A stretch of DNA of 64,000 bases from Rhizobium lentis. GTDB lineage: Bacteria; Pseudomonadota; Alphaproteobacteria; Rhizobiales; Rhizobiaceae. A program made the position numbers and the translations under genes. The notes below the pieces were generated by a model. The model saw nothing but the letters and a program-made list of their open reading frames with translations, did not search any database and was not told where the DNA came from. The DNA lies in assembly GCF_017352135.1 (NCBI RefSeq), contig NZ_CP071454.1:4303001-4367000 (forward strand), given 5' to 3'. Shown piece by piece: positions 8,765 to 20,165 of this stretch (position 1 is the first letter of the stretch; each line of letters starts with the position of its first letter).

Positions 8765-11419
8765 TCAGCCTGCAAGTGCTGACGCAACGGCCTCAAGAGC
8801 TTCTTCAGCTCTGGCGCCATCAGGGCCGCCGGCCTGCGCCATGTCGGGACGGCCGCCGCCGCCCTTGCCGCCAAGTGCGGCAGAAGCGACTCGCACCAGA
8901 TCGACAGCGCTGAAACGATCCACGAGGTCGGGCGTCACAGCGACGACCGCACTTGCCTTGCCATCCTCGGAAACGCCGATAAGCGTCACGATGCCGGAAC
9001 CGATGCTGGTCTTGCCGTCGTCGGCAAGCCCCTTCAGATCCTTCGGATCGACGCCCGATATCGACTTGCCGAGGAACTTGACGCCGGCAACCTCGCGCAC
9101 CGCATCGCCCGAGCCGCCCTGCCCGCCGCCCATGGCGAGCTTGCGCTTGGCATCGGCCAGTTCCCTTTCGAGCCTGCGGCGCTCGTCGATCAGGGCCTCG
9201 ACGCGCGAAAGGACCTCCGACGGCTGGACCTTGAGCGATGCCGCGAGCGTCTTCACGCGCTCGTCCTGCTCGGCAAGATATTCACGCGCAGATTCGCCGG
9301 TGACGGCTTCAAGACGGCGAACGCCGGCGCCAACGGCACTTTCGCCGAGAATGCGCACCAGTCCGATCTGGCCGGTGGCCGACACATGTGTGCCGCCGCA
9401 CAGTTCAGTCGAGTAAGGCTTGCCGGCCTTGGCACCGTGCAGACCCGTGCCCATGGAAACGACACGCACTTCATCGCCATACTTCTCACCGAAGAGCGCC
9501 ATCGCCCCTTCCGCGATCGCGTCGTCGACGCTCATCAGCCGCGTCGTGACGGTCGCATTCTGCAGCACGATCTCGTTAGCCATGTCCTCGACGATCTTCA
9601 ACTCCTCGGCCGACATCGGCTTCGGGTGCGAAACGTCGAAACGCAGGCGCTCTGGTGCGACCAGCGAACCTTTCTGCGCCACATGGGTGCCGAGCACTTC
9701 GCGTAGCGCTTCATGCAGGAGGTGCGTTGCCGAGTGGTTGGCGCGCAGGCGCGAACGGCGCGCATGATCGACCGTCAATGCGACAGCGTCACCAGCCTTG
9801 ATCACACCTTCGACCACAGTGCCGGAATGGACGACGAGCCCTTCGCCCTTCCTTTGCGTATCCGATATCTCGATCTTGCCGTGATCGGAGGAGATCACAC
9901 CGGTATCGCCCATCTGGCCGCCGGATTCTCCATAGAACGGCGTCTGGTTGACGACGATCTGCACCTTCTCGCCGGCCTTGGTCTCGGTCGCGACAGCGCC
10001 ATCCCTGACGATCGCTTGGACCACGCCTTCGGCAGTTTCCGTGTCGTAGCCCAGGAATTCGGTCGCGCCGTGCTTTTCCTTGAGTTCGAACCAGACGGTT
10101 TCCGTTGCCTTCTCGCCGGAGCCGGCCCAATGCGAGCGGGCCTCGGCTTTCTGGCGCTCCATGGCATCGGTAAAGCCTGATATATCGACGCCGATTTCGC
10201 GGGCGCGCAGCGCATCCTGCGTCAGGTCGAGCGGGAAGCCGTAGGTATCATAGAGCTTGAAGGCGGTCTCACCATCCAGCATGTCGCCCTTGGAAAGGTC
10301 GGCAGTCGCGTCGGACAGAAGCGACAGGCCGCGTTCCAGCGTCTTGCGGAAGCGGTTTTCTTCGAGCTTCAGCGTTTCGGAGATCAGCGCTTCGGCGCGC
10401 ACCAACTCCGGATAGGCGCGGCCCATCTCCTGCACCAGCGTCGGCAGCAGCTTGTACATCAGCGGCTCCTTGGCGCCGAGAAGCTGGGCATGACGCATGG
10501 CGCGGCGCATGATACGGCGCAGCACATAGCCGCGGCCTTCATTCGACGGCAGGACGCCGTCGGCGATCAGGAAAGCAGAAGAACGCAGATGGTCGGCGAT
10601 GACGCGGTGGCTGGCGCTGCCCTCGGCCTTGACGCCGACGGCATCTTCGATCGTGCCGGTCAGCATGCGGAACAAGTCGGTGTCGAACACGCTCTGGACG
10701 CCCTGCAGAATGCAGGCCATGCGCTCGAGGCCCATGCCGGTATCGATCGACGGACGCGGCAGCGGGTTGCGAACGCCCGGCTCGGTCTGCTCGAATTGCA
10801 TGAAAACCAGGTTCCAGAATTCCAGGAAGCGATCGCCATCCTCTTCCGGGGAGCCGGGAGGACCGCCCCAGACGTTCTCGCCCTGGTCGATGAAGATTTC
10901 TGAGCACGGGCCGCAGGGGCCGGTATCGCCCATCTGCCAGAAATTGTCGGACGTCGGGATGCGGATGATCTTATCATCGGAGAAGCCGGCGATCTTCTTC
11001 CACAGCGCCGCGGCTTCTTCGTCTTCGGAATAGACGGTCACCAGCAGGCGATGCTTCGGCAAACCGAAACCTTCGGTCACGAGCTTCCAGGCAAGCTCGA
11101 TCGCATTCTCCTTGAAATAATCGCCAAACGAGAAATTGCCGAGCATTTCGAAGAAGGTCAGGTGCCGCGCAGTATAGCCGACATTATCGAGATCGTTATG
11201 CTTACCGCCGGCGCGCACGCATTTCTGCGAGGTTGTCGCAGTCGCATAAGGACGCTTTTCAAGGCCGGTGAAGACATTCTTGAACTGCACCATGCCGGCG
11301 TTGGTGAACATCAACGTCGGATCGTTGCGCGGCACGAGCGGGCTCGACGGAACGATTTCGTGGCCATTCTTCTTGAAATAGTCGAGGAAGGTCGACCGGA
11401 TATCGTTCACGCCGCTCAT
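8765..11419 (-). CDS. alaS: alanyl-tRNA synthetase
   Basis: Charges tRNA-Ala with alanine and proofreads mischarged Ser and Gly. The 884-residue protein has the full family architecture. The class II catalytic core begins [17 protein letters not shown] and includes [19 protein letters not shown]. The editing domain has zinc ligands in [12 protein letters not shown] and CGGTHV. The C-Ala tail ends with the glycine-rich [16 protein letters not shown]. The ATG at 11419 is preferred to a longer frame opening at 11464 because GAAGGG lies just upstream and the N-terminus then matches the family. It lies downstream of recA, an order common in rhizobia, with a terminator between them. Confidence 0.97.
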   Translation of the reverse strand: MSGVNDIRSTFLDYFKKNGHEIVPSSPLVPRNDPTLMFTNAGMVQFKNVFTGLEKRPYATATTSQKCVRAGGKHNDLDNVGYTARHLTFFEMLGNFSFGDYFKENAIELAWKLVTEGFGLPKHRLLVTVYSEDEEAAALWKKIAGFSDDKIIRIPTSDNFWQMGDTGPCGPCSEIFIDQGENVWGGPPGSPEEDGDRFLEFWNLVFMQFEQTEPGVRNPLPRPSIDTGMGLERMACILQGVQSVFDTDLFRMLTGTIEDAVGVKAEGSASHRVIADHLRSSAFLIADGVLPSNEGRGYVLRRIMRRAMRHAQLLGAKEPLMYKLLPTLVQEMGRAYPELVRAEALISETLKLEENRFRKTLERGLSLLSDATADLSKGDMLDGETAFKLYDTYGFPLDLTQDALRAREIGVDISGFTDAMERQKAEARSHWAGSGEKATETVWFELKEKHGATEFLGYDTETAEGVVQAIVRDGAVATETKAGEKVQIVVNQTPFYGESGGQMGDTGVISSDHGKIEISDTQRKGEGLVVHSGTVVEGVIKAGDAVALTVDHARRSRLRANHSATHLLHEALREVLGTHVAQKGSLVAPERLRFDVSHPKPMSAEELKIVEDMANEIVLQNATVTTRLMSVDDAIAEGAMALFGEKYGDEVRVVSMGTGLHGAKAGKPYSTELCGGTHVSATGQIGLVRILGESAVGAGVRRLEAVTGESAREYLAEQDERVKTLAASLKVQPSEVLSRVEALIDERRRLERELADAKRKLAMGGGQGGSGDAVREVAGVKFLGKSISGVDPKDLKGLADDGKTSIGSGIVTLIGVSEDGKASAVVAVTPDLVDRFSAVDLVRVASAALGGKGGGGRPDMAQAGGPDGARAEEALEAVASALAG

Positions 11420-11499
11420 TCTATGCCCTTCAATGCTGCCGGAGGCAGGTAAATTCAAATCCATCGGCTTTTAACGTTCACCTCCGCCACTGTCCAGCC

Positions 11500-11541
11500 G
11501 ACAAACAGAACCGGCCGCATTCTCATCAGGAATGCGGCCGG
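11500..11541 (-). terminator. terminator of recA
   Basis: A 12-bp perfect stem, 11511-11522 with 11530-11541, with a 7-base loop. On the minus strand the tail TTCTGTTTG follows. It separates recA from alaS. Confidence 0.8.
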
Positions 11542-11572
11542 CTGAGCTATGCGATAAGTTCAGGCGTGAAGC

Positions 11573-12661
<1,089 letters not shown>

Positions 12662-12717
12662 CCGATCCACCTTTAGGTTATTGAAGCCGCTCAAGCAATG
12701 TCGAGTTTGTACCCTAT

Positions 12718-12734
12718 TTGTTCCACTCTCGCAA
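12718..12734 (-). promoter_or_regulatory. SOS operator (LexA site) of recA
   Basis: On the minus strand the sequence is TTGCGAGAGTGGAACAA, an exact TTG-N11-CAA. That is the operator described for the Rhizobium etli recA gene. It sits 57-73 bases upstream of the recA ATG, where LexA would block the promoter. The match to the published pattern is from memory; the sequence and spacing are read directly. Confidence 0.88.
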
Positions 12735-12893
12735 TAGGCGAACAAACAATTGAAAGAAAAAGGTAAAACGGTCCGTGTTCTATATTTGTTTTATCGATGC
12801 AAAGCAACGGCTTAGGCCATATCTGCCGCCTTTGTCGCGGCAGGGCGAAGCGCATCGATTCGCCCTTTGCGCGTTATGAGAGCGGGTGTGTTG

Positions 12894-13835
12894 ATGAAAA
12901 AGATTCTCGTTCTCGGCGGCGCCCATATCGACCGGCGCGGCCGCATCTCCGGCGAAACGGCGCCGGGCGCCAGCAATCCCGGCACATGGTTCGAGGAACC
13001 GGGCGGCGGCGGTTTCAACGCGGCGCGCAATCTTGCAAGATTGGGTTTTCACGTGACGATGATCTCGCCGCGCGGCGGCGACGCCATCGGCGAAATGGTC
13101 GGCGAAGCCGCCGATTTTGCCGGCATCGACGACCGGCCGTTCGTCTTCCTCGACCGCAAGACGCCAAGCTACACAGCGATCATCGAGAAGGATGGCAACC
13201 TGGTGATCGCCCTTGCCGATATGGATCTCTACCGCTTTTTCGTGCCGCGGCGCCTTTCCATCCGCTGGGTGCGCGAGGCCTTCGTCGCTCATGACTTCAT
13301 TCTCGTCGACGCCAACCTGCCGGAAGAGACGATCGCGGCGATCGTCGCCAAGGCGCATTCTCTGGCCAAGCCCGTCGCGGCCATCGCCATCTCGCCGGCC
13401 AAGGTCATCAGGCTGAAGCCGTGCATCGAGACCATCGACTATCTCTTCCTCAATGAGGCTGAGGCCGCCGCCCTTGTCGGGCAACAGCCGCAGGAGGCGG
13501 CCGGCTGGCCGCCGCTGCTGAAGGCGATCGGCATCAGGAGCGCCGTCGTTACCCGCGGCCGGCACGAGCTCGTGGCGTTTTCCGAAGGCCGCGCCGTCAC
13601 GCTGCAGCCGCCGGTCGCCGACACCGTCGCCGATGTCACCGGCGCCGGCGATTCGCTTGCCGCCGGCACGCTCGCGGCCCTGATGGCAGGCCTGCCGCTC
13701 GAGCAAGCCATCCGCCACGGCGCGGCGGCGGCAGCGCTCACCGTTCAGTCGCGGCACGCCGTCAACGAAAATCTGACCCCGGATATGCTGAATGAGGCGC
13801 TTGCCCTTGTTCCCACGGTCGGAATTCTGCATTGA
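12894..13835 (+). CDS. psuK: PfkB-family kinase, probable pseudouridine kinase
   Basis: A 313-residue ribokinase-fold sugar kinase. Landmarks are the N-terminal KKILVLGGAHIDRRG, the substrate loop EEPGGGGFNAARNLARLG and the ATP-binding/catalytic signature DVTGAGDSLAAGTLAAL with the catalytic Asp in GAGD. The next gene on the same strand, 88 bases away, is pseudouridine-5'-phosphate glycosidase. That pairing (YeiC/YeiN in E. coli) indicates pseudouridine phosphorylation as the first step of its breakdown to uracil and ribose 5-phosphate. The substrate call rests on this context. The ATG at 12894 is preferred to the one at 12867. Confidence 0.82.
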   Translation: MKKILVLGGAHIDRRGRISGETAPGASNPGTWFEEPGGGGFNAARNLARLGFHVTMISPRGGDAIGEMVGEAADFAGIDDRPFVFLDRKTPSYTAIIEKDGNLVIALADMDLYRFFVPRRLSIRWVREAFVAHDFILVDANLPEETIAAIVAKAHSLAKPVAAIAISPAKVIRLKPCIETIDYLFLNEAEAAALVGQQPQEAAGWPPLLKAIGIRSAVVTRGRHELVAFSEGRAVTLQPPVADTVADVTGAGDSLAAGTLAALMAGLPLEQAIRHGAAAAALTVQSRHAVNENLTPDMLNEALALVPTVGILH

Positions 13836-13854
13836 AGCGGCTCATTAGATAGTT

Positions 13855-13902
13855 GAGCATGATGTCGCCCGAACACTGCCGACGGGTGTCGGCATCATGC
13901 TC
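13855..13902. repeat. 48-bp imperfect palindrome between psuK and psuG
   Basis: The outer arms GAGCATGATG and CATCATGCTC are perfect complements (13855-13864 with 13893-13902). The inside (CCCGAACAC and GGGTGTCGG parts) also pairs partly. GAGCATGATG-type palindromes are familiar as small dispersed intergenic repeats in rhizobia, from general knowledge. It may form an mRNA hairpin that tunes psuG expression or simply be a repeat insertion. Confidence 0.6.
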
Positions 13903-13923
13903 TATCGACGACAGGACAAGACC

Positions 13924-14850
13924 ATGACCAAGCCCATTTCTCCTCTTCTGCCGATCGCCTATTCGAAGGAGGTCGCCAGCGCCAAGCAGCGCGGCGCGCC
14001 ACTGGTAGCGCTGGAATCGACCATCATTACCCACGGCATGCCCTATCCCGGCAATATCGAAATGGCGCGCAGCGTCGAGGCGATCATTCGCGAACAGGGC
14101 GCCGTGCCGGCGACGATCGCCGTCATCCACGGCACGCTGCATATCGGCCTCGAAGCTGCGCAACTGGAGCAGCTCGCCAAGGCGACGGAGGTGATGAAGG
14201 TGTCGCGCGCCGATCTCGCCTTCGCGATCGCTGAGCGCCGCACCGGCGCCACCACAGTCGCGGCGACGATGATCGCAGCGGCTCGCGCCGGCATTCGCGT
14301 CTTCGCCACCGGCGGCATTGGCGGCGTGCACCGCGGCGCCGAGGAAAGCTTCGATATTTCAGCCGATCTCGAGGAACTGGCCCGCACCGGCGTCATCGTC
14401 GTCTGCGCCGGCGCCAAGGCGATCCTCGACATTCCGAAAACCTTGGAAGTGTTGGAAACCCGCGGTGTGCCGGTGGTCACCTATGAGAGCGAGGAATTCC
14501 CCGCCTTCTGGTCGCGCTCCTCAGGCATACCAAGCCCGCTCTCGCTGAACAGCCCGGCCGCCATCGCCAATTTCCAGACTGTGCGCGTACAGCTCGGCAT
14601 CGACGGCGGCATGCTCGTCGCCAATCCGGTACCGGAAGCCGACGAGATCGCTCGCGAAGAGATGGAAATCTACATCGAGCGGGCACTCGACAGCGCCGAG
14701 CGCGACGAAGTGACCGGCAAGGCGGTGACGCCCTATCTGCTCTCGACCATCTTCGATCTGACGGACGGCCAGAGCCTGAAGACAAATATTGCGCTTGTTG
14801 AAAACAATGCGCGGCTGGCGGCGGAGATTGCCGTGGCGCTTGGTGAGTGA
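13924..14850 (+). CDS. psuG: pseudouridine-5'-phosphate glycosidase
   Basis: Splits pseudouridine 5'-phosphate into uracil and ribose 5-phosphate by breaking a C-C glycosidic bond. The 308-residue protein carries the family signatures VALESTIITHGMPYP, ATIAVIHGTLHIGL, RTGATTVAATM and FATGGIGGVHRG, then IPSPLSLNSP, and GKAVTPYLLSTIFDLTDG near the end. The ATG at 13924 (MTKPIS) has AGGAC upstream and is preferred to 13897, which lies inside the palindrome. It forms a salvage pair with the upstream kinase. Confidence 0.95.
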   Translation: MTKPISPLLPIAYSKEVASAKQRGAPLVALESTIITHGMPYPGNIEMARSVEAIIREQGAVPATIAVIHGTLHIGLEAAQLEQLAKATEVMKVSRADLAFAIAERRTGATTVAATMIAAARAGIRVFATGGIGGVHRGAEESFDISADLEELARTGVIVVCAGAKAILDIPKTLEVLETRGVPVVTYESEEFPAFWSRSSGIPSPLSLNSPAAIANFQTVRVQLGIDGGMLVANPVPEADEIAREEMEIYIERALDSAERDEVTGKAVTPYLLSTIFDLTDGQSLKTNIALVENNARLAAEIAVALGE

Positions 14851-14891
14851 GAGGTGATGGGGGCGGCCGGAAGCACCTTGGCAGATAGGCG

Positions 14892-15089
14892 GTGCCGTGC
14901 CACACCCCTCTGCCCTGCCGGGTATCTCACCCACAAGGAGGGAATCGGCTTGGCGTGCTGGCGTCCCCAAGCAAATATCCATTACAGCTCGGCGCAACGT
15001 TCATGTGACGCGAAGGTTTCACCGCTTGTAATCCCCCCCACCTCTGGGGGAGATGCCCGGCAGGGCAGAGGGAGGGTGCGGCACGGCAC
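14892..15089. repeat. intergenic element bounded by ~50-bp inverted arms
   Basis: The arm at about 14892-14937 (starts GTGCCGTGCCACACCC, then CTCTGCCCTGCCGGG) is matched in reverse orientation by 15034-15089 (ends GAGGGTGCGGCACGGCAC). Roughly 45 positions pair with few mismatches, and the arms flank about 95 bases of unrelated sequence. The size and layout resemble the non-coding mosaic/RIME-like intergenic elements of Rhizobiaceae. It contains no gene and abuts the 3' ends of psuG (+) and cckA (-), so it may also end transcription from both sides. Confidence 0.65.
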
Positions 15090-15109
15090 GACCTCTCTGA
15101 CGCACACCC

Positions 15110-17713
15110 TCACCCGTCCAGCGTTTCCTTGACCACGACGGCGAGCTGTTTCAGCGAAAACGGCTTCGGCAAAAATCCGAATTTCGCATCCGGCGGCAGG
15201 TTGCGGGCAAAGGCATCCTCGGCGTAGCCGGAGACGAAGATGAATTTCAGGTCGGGATAGTTCTTGCGCAGCTCGCGCAGCAGCGTCGGGCCATCCATTT
15301 CCGGCATGACCACGTCGGAAACGACGATATCGACCTTGCCGTCAAGCTCTTCCATGATGCTCAGCGCCTCGACGCCCGAGCCCGCCTCATGCACGGTGTA
15401 GCCGCGCGTTTCCAGCATGCGCTTGCCGCCGCGGCGCACCGCTTCCTCGTCTTCGACGAGAAGGACGACGGCCGAGCCGGTCAGGTCCTCCGGCTGCTGC
15501 GCGGCGGCTGCCTCCGGCGGCGTGCCAACGGCGGCAATGGCGTTGTCGATCGCGCCGGCTTCGGCCGCAACCGCCGGCTCGGGGATGTAACGCGGCAGGA
15601 AGACGCGGAAGGTTGTGCCCTTGCCGACTTCGGATTCCGGCTGGATGTAACCGCCCGATTGTTTGACGATGCCATAGACCATGGCAAGGCCAAGCCCGGT
15701 GCCCTTGCCGACTTCCTTGGTGGTGAAGAACGGTTCGAAGATCTTGTCCATGATTTCAGGCGCGATGCCTGTGCCGGTATCAGTGACCTCGACCAGCACC
15801 ATGTCCTCGGCCGGCATGTAGGAATAGTTGAAGGCGGAGACATCGTCAGCCGTCAGATTGCGGGTGCGTAGCGTCAGCGTACCGCCTTCGGGCATCGCAT
15901 CGCGCGCATTGACGCAAAGGTTGATCAGCACCTGCTCGAACTGCGAAAGGTCGGTTTTAACGGGCCAGAGATCGCGCCCATATTGCACGTCGAGCTTGAC
16001 ATTGGTGCCGGAGAGCAGCCGGTCGACCAGCATCCGCAGGTCACCGACGACGTCGGTCAGGTTCAGCACCGAGGGCCGCATCGTCTGCTTGCGTGAGAAA
16101 GCGAGCAGTTGGCGCACCAGCACGGCGGCGCGGTTGGCGTTGCGCTTGATCTCCATCAGATCGGCAAAGCTCGCATCGGAAGGACGCGCCTGCAACAGCA
16201 GGTGATCGGAAGACAGCAGGATCGCCGTCAGCACATTGTTGAAGTCGTGCGCGATACCGCCGGCAAGCGTTCCGACAGCGTTCATCTTCTGCGTCTGCGC
16301 CATCTGGGCTTCCAGCGCCTTCTGTTCGGTCACCTCGACGGCGTAGACAATCGCTGCCTCTTCCGGCGCCTCGTCGCTCTGGTCAATGACGGCATTGACA
16401 TAGAAGCGGAAATAACGCGCCTCGTCGGTCGGCGTGCGGGTGTCGAGCGGCGGGATGTCACCCTGCCGGTCCTTGGCAGCCGCTAACGCCGCGGCCAGCT
16501 GCGGACGATCGCTCTCCTGCACGATGGTTTCGAGGTGCGGTGCCTTTTCCAGATCGTCGCGCGAGACGATGCCGGAGAACAGCTTCAGAAACGGCGCATT
16601 GGTCCGCAGGATTCGTCCGTCGCCGTCGACCGAGGCGATTGCCATCGGCGTATTGTTGAAGAAGCGGGTGAAGCGCATGGCGGCGGCCGATGCGGACTGG
16701 CCGCTCTCGCTGCTCCTTTCGCGCGCCAGCACGATCGTCCGGCTTTCACCGGGGGCGCCGTCGCGCATCGAGGTGACGCTGTGGATGATCTGCACCGGCA
16801 GGCTCTGGCCGTTGGTCTTGCGCAGGTCGAGATCGAGCGTCACGGTCTTCTTCAGGCCGGGTTCGGCCTGCACCGACTGAATCAGCGCCAACCCCTCTCC
16901 GGCCACGAGATCGCCGATCGACATCGAGCCCGGCAGGAACTTGGTCAGGTCGAGGCCCAGCCACTCGGCAAGCGTCGCGTTCAGATAGAAGATCTCGCCC
17001 TTCCTGCCGGCGGAGAAGAAGCCGGCCGGCGCATGGTCGAGATAGTCGATCGCATTCTGCAGCTCCTTGAAGAAGCGCTCCTGGTCGTCGCGTTCGGCGG
17101 TGATGTCGGTGATTTGCCAGATCTGCAGCGGCTTGCCGCCATTCTCCTCCGGCTGCAGCAGCCGCGCCTTCAGCCGGTACCAATGTGCGCCCGAGCTGTT
17201 GCTGCCAGGCCCGACGGCGCGCAGAAGGCGGAATTCCTCACGTCCCTCCTTGCCCTCGCGCAGACCATTGACCAGCCGGTAGAGCGCCTCGTTGGATTCG
17301 CGATGGCGCGACAGCAGCGTTTCCAGCGTCTGCACCTCGGTCGCCTTGCGCGCGCCGGTCAGCGCGCCATAGGCGGCGTTGGCATAGATGATCCGGCCCT
17401 TTTCGTCGGTGATTAGCGTGCCGTCGGGATGGCTGTTGAGGAAGGCGCGCGCCAGGCTGTCGGACTGGCGCTGCGGCATCACCTCGATGAAGCCGATGAC
17501 CGAGGACACCAGGAAGAAGATGCCGACCATGGCCAGCACGCCGAGGCCACCGAGCACGACCTCGTTATCGAGCGATCGTTTGAAGACGATGAAGCCGCCG
17601 GCGGCCGCGATCAGCACGAGCGCCAAGAGAAGAATGCGCAAAACCGTGCCAGAACGCCCCCCGCGATCCACAAGCGGTGCGTTATACTCGTCGGCCTGAC
17701 GCGGTTTCGTCAT
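15110..17713 (-). CDS. cckA: hybrid histidine kinase CckA
   Basis: Membrane-bound kinase/phosphatase at the top of the CckA-ChpT-CtrA phosphorelay that runs the alphaproteobacterial cell cycle. The 867-residue protein has two N-terminal transmembrane helices (about residues 27-45 and 53-75), then several PAS-like segments to about 490. The HisKA H-box is [20 protein letters not shown]. The N-box is [14 protein letters not shown] and the G-boxes are DTGTGIA and [16 protein letters not shown]-terminal receiver domain has [14 protein letters not shown] (phospho-Asp) and FLPKPFS. The ATG at 17713 has GAGGA upstream, so the 59-codon extension to 17890 is dropped. The FliO-like gene is divergent. 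Confidence 0.96.
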   Translation of the reverse strand: MTKPRQADEYNAPLVDRGGRSGTVLRILLLALVLIAAAGGFIVFKRSLDNEVVLGGLGVLAMVGIFFLVSSVIGFIEVMPQRQSDSLARAFLNSHPDGTLITDEKGRIIYANAAYGALTGARKATEVQTLETLLSRHRESNEALYRLVNGLREGKEGREEFRLLRAVGPGSNSSGAHWYRLKARLLQPEENGGKPLQIWQITDITAERDDQERFFKELQNAIDYLDHAPAGFFSAGRKGEIFYLNATLAEWLGLDLTKFLPGSMSIGDLVAGEGLALIQSVQAEPGLKKTVTLDLDLRKTNGQSLPVQIIHSVTSMRDGAPGESRTIVLARERSSESGQSASAAAMRFTRFFNNTPMAIASVDGDGRILRTNAPFLKLFSGIVSRDDLEKAPHLETIVQESDRPQLAAALAAAKDRQGDIPPLDTRTPTDEARYFRFYVNAVIDQSDEAPEEAAIVYAVEVTEQKALEAQMAQTQKMNAVGTLAGGIAHDFNNVLTAILLSSDHLLLQARPSDASFADLMEIKRNANRAAVLVRQLLAFSRKQTMRPSVLNLTDVVGDLRMLVDRLLSGTNVKLDVQYGRDLWPVKTDLSQFEQVLINLCVNARDAMPEGGTLTLRTRNLTADDVSAFNYSYMPAEDMVLVEVTDTGTGIAPEIMDKIFEPFFTTKEVGKGTGLGLAMVYGIVKQSGGYIQPESEVGKGTTFRVFLPRYIPEPAVAAEAGAIDNAIAAVGTPPEAAAAQQPEDLTGSAVVLLVEDEEAVRRGGKRMLETRGYTVHEAGSGVEALSIMEELDGKVDIVVSDVVMPEMDGPTLLRELRKNYPDLKFIFVSGYAEDAFARNLPPDAKFGFLPKPFSLKQLAVVVKETLDG

Positions 17714-18021
17714 GTATTCCTCGCATAAGCCCTTCCTATTTCGTAGCACGAAGACGAAGCAGGAATCAGGCACTCTTTCCTTCTTAGCAATTTGCCACGC
17801 CGGCAAAAACACCGGTCGCCTGCAAGACCGCTTGAATTCACAGGCAAGAGCGCCATCTGCGCCTGATGCCTGCCGCAGCTGCCCGTGCATGGGCCGGCAT
17901 CAGGCGCAATCCGGCATAACACGAAATCGCGTTCGCGCTTGACTGGACAGGACCGGCGGCCCTTGCCTAAGGAACGGAAAAGTCGTCAATATGTGCCGAA
18001 TGTGAAATGGAGTGAGTGACC
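17714..18021. other. divergent intergenic region cckA / fliO-like gene
   Basis: 308 bases without a gene. It holds a perfect 12-bp inverted repeat, GCGCCTGATGCC at 17859-17870 with its complement at 17896-17907, around a 25-base loop. A CTTGAC hexamer at about 17938 could be a -35 element for the plus-strand gene. No CtrA-type TTAA-N7-TTAA site was found. Confidence 0.45.
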
Positions 18022-19046
18022 ATGTTCGATGATCTTGTCGCAGCTTACGGCAGCCGTTTTCTGCTTGCGGCCGGTGGCGTCGGACTGGCGCTTCTCCTGC
18101 TCATTCTGGCGCTCTGGCTGATCCGAGGACGCGCCCCCTCGCCCTTCGTGCGCGGCGGCCGCAACCGCCAGCCCCGCCTGCAGGTGCTGGATGCGGCAGC
18201 GGTCGATGCCCGCCGCCGGCTGGTGCTGGTGCGCCGTGACGATGTCGAGCATCTGATTATGATCGGCGGCCCGACCGATATCGTTATCGAAAGCCGCATC
18301 CTGCCCGAGGCGGCGGAACAGCCGGAAAGCATCTATCGCCCTGAGCCGGCCGAGGAGCGGCCGGTAGCGGTGCGGCGGCCGGAAACACCGCCTGTTTCCC
18401 CGGCCCATCCGCCTGTCACAACCCGCGCCGAACCGGCAGCCGAACCCTCCTTCGCTGCGCCCGCCGCGCCGGAGCCGCCTCGGCGCGCCGAGCCGTCGGC
18501 CCCGGCCGCCGTGCCGCCGGTGGCCACCAGCCCTCTTCCGCCGGAACCCGCCACGGCACCTTTATCGGCCGAACGCGACCTTTCCCCGCGCGCTGTCCCG
18601 CCCCCATCGCGCGCGCCGGAGCGCCCTCCGCTCCCGCCGCCGCGCAACCGGCACCGTTCCGCGATACCGCGAGCGCCGCCGAAATCCTGGATGCCGCCCG
18701 CCAGCGTGTGCTGCCGCAGCAGCGCATCGAGCCCGAGGTCTCCGCCCCGGACATGCCGGCGCCGCGCACCGCACCCGCTTCGGCCGATGACGATGCGGCA
18801 GCGCAATCGGCAGCGGCGATCCGCCGTGATTTCCAGCGCGTGCTGGAGCAGGAAATGGCGAACAACCTGACGGCCGAGCGCATCGTGCCGGCCCCGGCGA
18901 ACCAGGCACCCCGCCAGGCCGCACCGCAGCCGGCCAACCTGCCACGCCGCGATCCCGAGCTTGCCCCCATCACCGGAGCCGACACCGAACTGCAGAAGGA
19001 AGTTGCCCGCATTTTCGGCGAAATGAGCGTCAATCGCGACAAGTAA
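18022..19046 (+). pseudogene. FliO-like protein gene with a one-base frameshift
   Basis: The first frame begins MFDDLVAAYGSRFLLAAGG with one transmembrane helix (residues about 12-36). It continues to the FliO-type segment RRLVLVRRDDVEHLIMIGG, followed by a long Pro/Ala-rich stretch. Near 18601 the coding signal jumps frame: the original frame degenerates while the other reads FRDTASAAEILDAARQRV and on to ELQKEVARIFGEMSVNRDK at 19046. Adding one base to the CCCCC run at 18601-18605 joins the two smoothly into about 342 residues. FliO helps assemble the flagellar export gate, but this cckA-linked relative is outside any flagellar cluster. The break may be real or a base-call error; the N-terminal domain would still be made. 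Confidence 0.7.
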
Positions 19047-19097
19047 GGAACACCGACATTCGGTTGCTACGCTTCAGCGTTCGTCATTAAGTTGCAT

Positions 19098-19124
19098 AAA
19101 AGCCGCAATGCCGCGGCTTTTTTC
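19098..19124 (+). terminator. terminator after the FliO-like gene
   Basis: A 9-bp stem AAAAGCCGC (19098-19106) with GCGGCTTTT (19113-19121), a 6-base loop and then further T. It lies 52 bases after the stop codon. Confidence 0.85.
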
Positions 19125-19439
19125 CTCGCGGGCTCCCTATCGCTCCGATCATTTGCTATCGATGATAGGTGAAGAGCATTGGCGCATTCGAGGTAGACTT
19201 TGCCTAAGTAAATACCGGTCTCACACCAGTTTCACCCGTACTGCCGCAAGCGACCCGCGGGCGGCATGCGAACATGTTCATCGGGTGGTGGCGAGAGACC
19301 GGTTTGGCATTGTTACAATGTGCCATGTGCAGCTCCACTGTCTCAGCTCTTCAGCCGCCCACAACATCGCCATACCGCGCCCGCAAGGCCTTTCTCACGC
19401 ACCATCTTGGTGGACTTCCGAACGGAAGACCAAGACGAT
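19125..19439. other. intergenic region upstream of the DUF1062 gene
   Basis: About 315 bases after the terminator. A TACAAT hexamer near 19314 could be a -10 element. Open frames here (for example from 19266) have no family resemblance and no ribosome binding site. Nothing else was recognised. Confidence 0.35.
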
Positions 19440-20075
19440 ATGTGCAAAACACTTCGGGTCCGATGGACCATCATCCCCACCATAGCGCCCCAGCCTTGGA
19501 TTGTGTGCGGCGGATGCGGAGGCCTCAGAGCCTTCCGCTCCAGCGGCAAGATCCGCCTTAACGCCAACGGCCGCAAGCTCGACGCCTGGCTTATCTACAA
19601 ATGCCTGGTCTGCGAAAGCACGTGGAATCGGCCGATCTTCGAGCGCCGAAATCTTCGTGACATCGATCCGATGATTCTCGACGCGCTGCAGTCCAACGAT
19701 CCGGATTGGGTTCGGGCCGAAACGTTCAATCTTGATGCGCTGCGGCGCAAGTCGCAGCGGGTGGATGAGTTCGCCGAATGCGACATCGCCAAGGAGATAC
19801 GGCACGAGACCGCAGGTTGGACAAGCCTGGAAATAGAACTGCTGGTTCCGTTTCCGACAAACACACGCCTGGATCGGCTGCTGGCCAGCGAGTTGAAGAT
19901 GTCGCGCTCCCGCCTGCAGGCGCTGCACCAACAGGGCGTCTGTCGAATGGAGCCCAACCGGGCAGACATCATGCGGCGGCGCATCAGGAATGGCACCCTC
20001 GTCATGATCGATCTCGCCACGGAGGCCGAGCGGGAGCACTTCTGGAAAGCGTTGGCGACAGGCGCCCCGCTATGA
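19440..20075 (+). CDS. DUF1062 domain-containing protein
   Basis: A 211-residue cytoplasmic protein matching the DUF1062 family as remembered. The N-terminal part has two CxxC pairs, VCGGCGG (near residue 20) and YKCLVCESTW (near 50), which look like a zinc ribbon. The middle is RRNLRDIDPMILDALQSNDP. The C-terminal region LDRLLASELKMSRSRLQALHQQG is reminiscent of the S4-like helix pair seen in RNA-binding proteins, ending in a basic segment. The ATG at 19440 begins at the conserved MCKTLRVRW; the longer frame upstream is not supported. Function is unknown; an RNA-related role is only a guess from the C-terminal pattern. Confidence 0.75.
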   Translation: MCKTLRVRWTIIPTIAPQPWIVCGGCGGLRAFRSSGKIRLNANGRKLDAWLIYKCLVCESTWNRPIFERRNLRDIDPMILDALQSNDPDWVRAETFNLDALRRKSQRVDEFAECDIAKEIRHETAGWTSLEIELLVPFPTNTRLDRLLASELKMSRSRLQALHQQGVCRMEPNRADIMRRRIRNGTLVMIDLATEAEREHFWKALATGAPL

Positions 20076-20104
20076 CCTCTCCCGAAACGCCGGGGCAGGT
20101 GCTC

Positions 20105-20138
20105 AACAAGAAAAGCGCCGCGAACAGATCGCGGCGCT
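20105..20138 (-). terminator. terminator of dksA
   Basis: A 9-bp perfect stem (20114-20122 with 20130-20138) and a 7-base loop. On the minus strand the tail TTTCTTGTTG follows. The dksA stop is 28 bases away. The hairpin also lies just after the convergent DUF1062 gene. Confidence 0.75.
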
Positions 20139-20165
20139 AATATCCCTCATGCGTGCATGGGAACG

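Noticed and set aside
12867..12893. Earlier ATG for the psuK kinase
   Set aside because: It adds nine residues before the conserved KKILVLGG start, with no better ribosome binding site.
15110..17890. 59-codon N-terminal extension of CckA
   Set aside because: The extension is basic and cysteine-containing without family support, while GAGGA sits correctly before the ATG at 17713.
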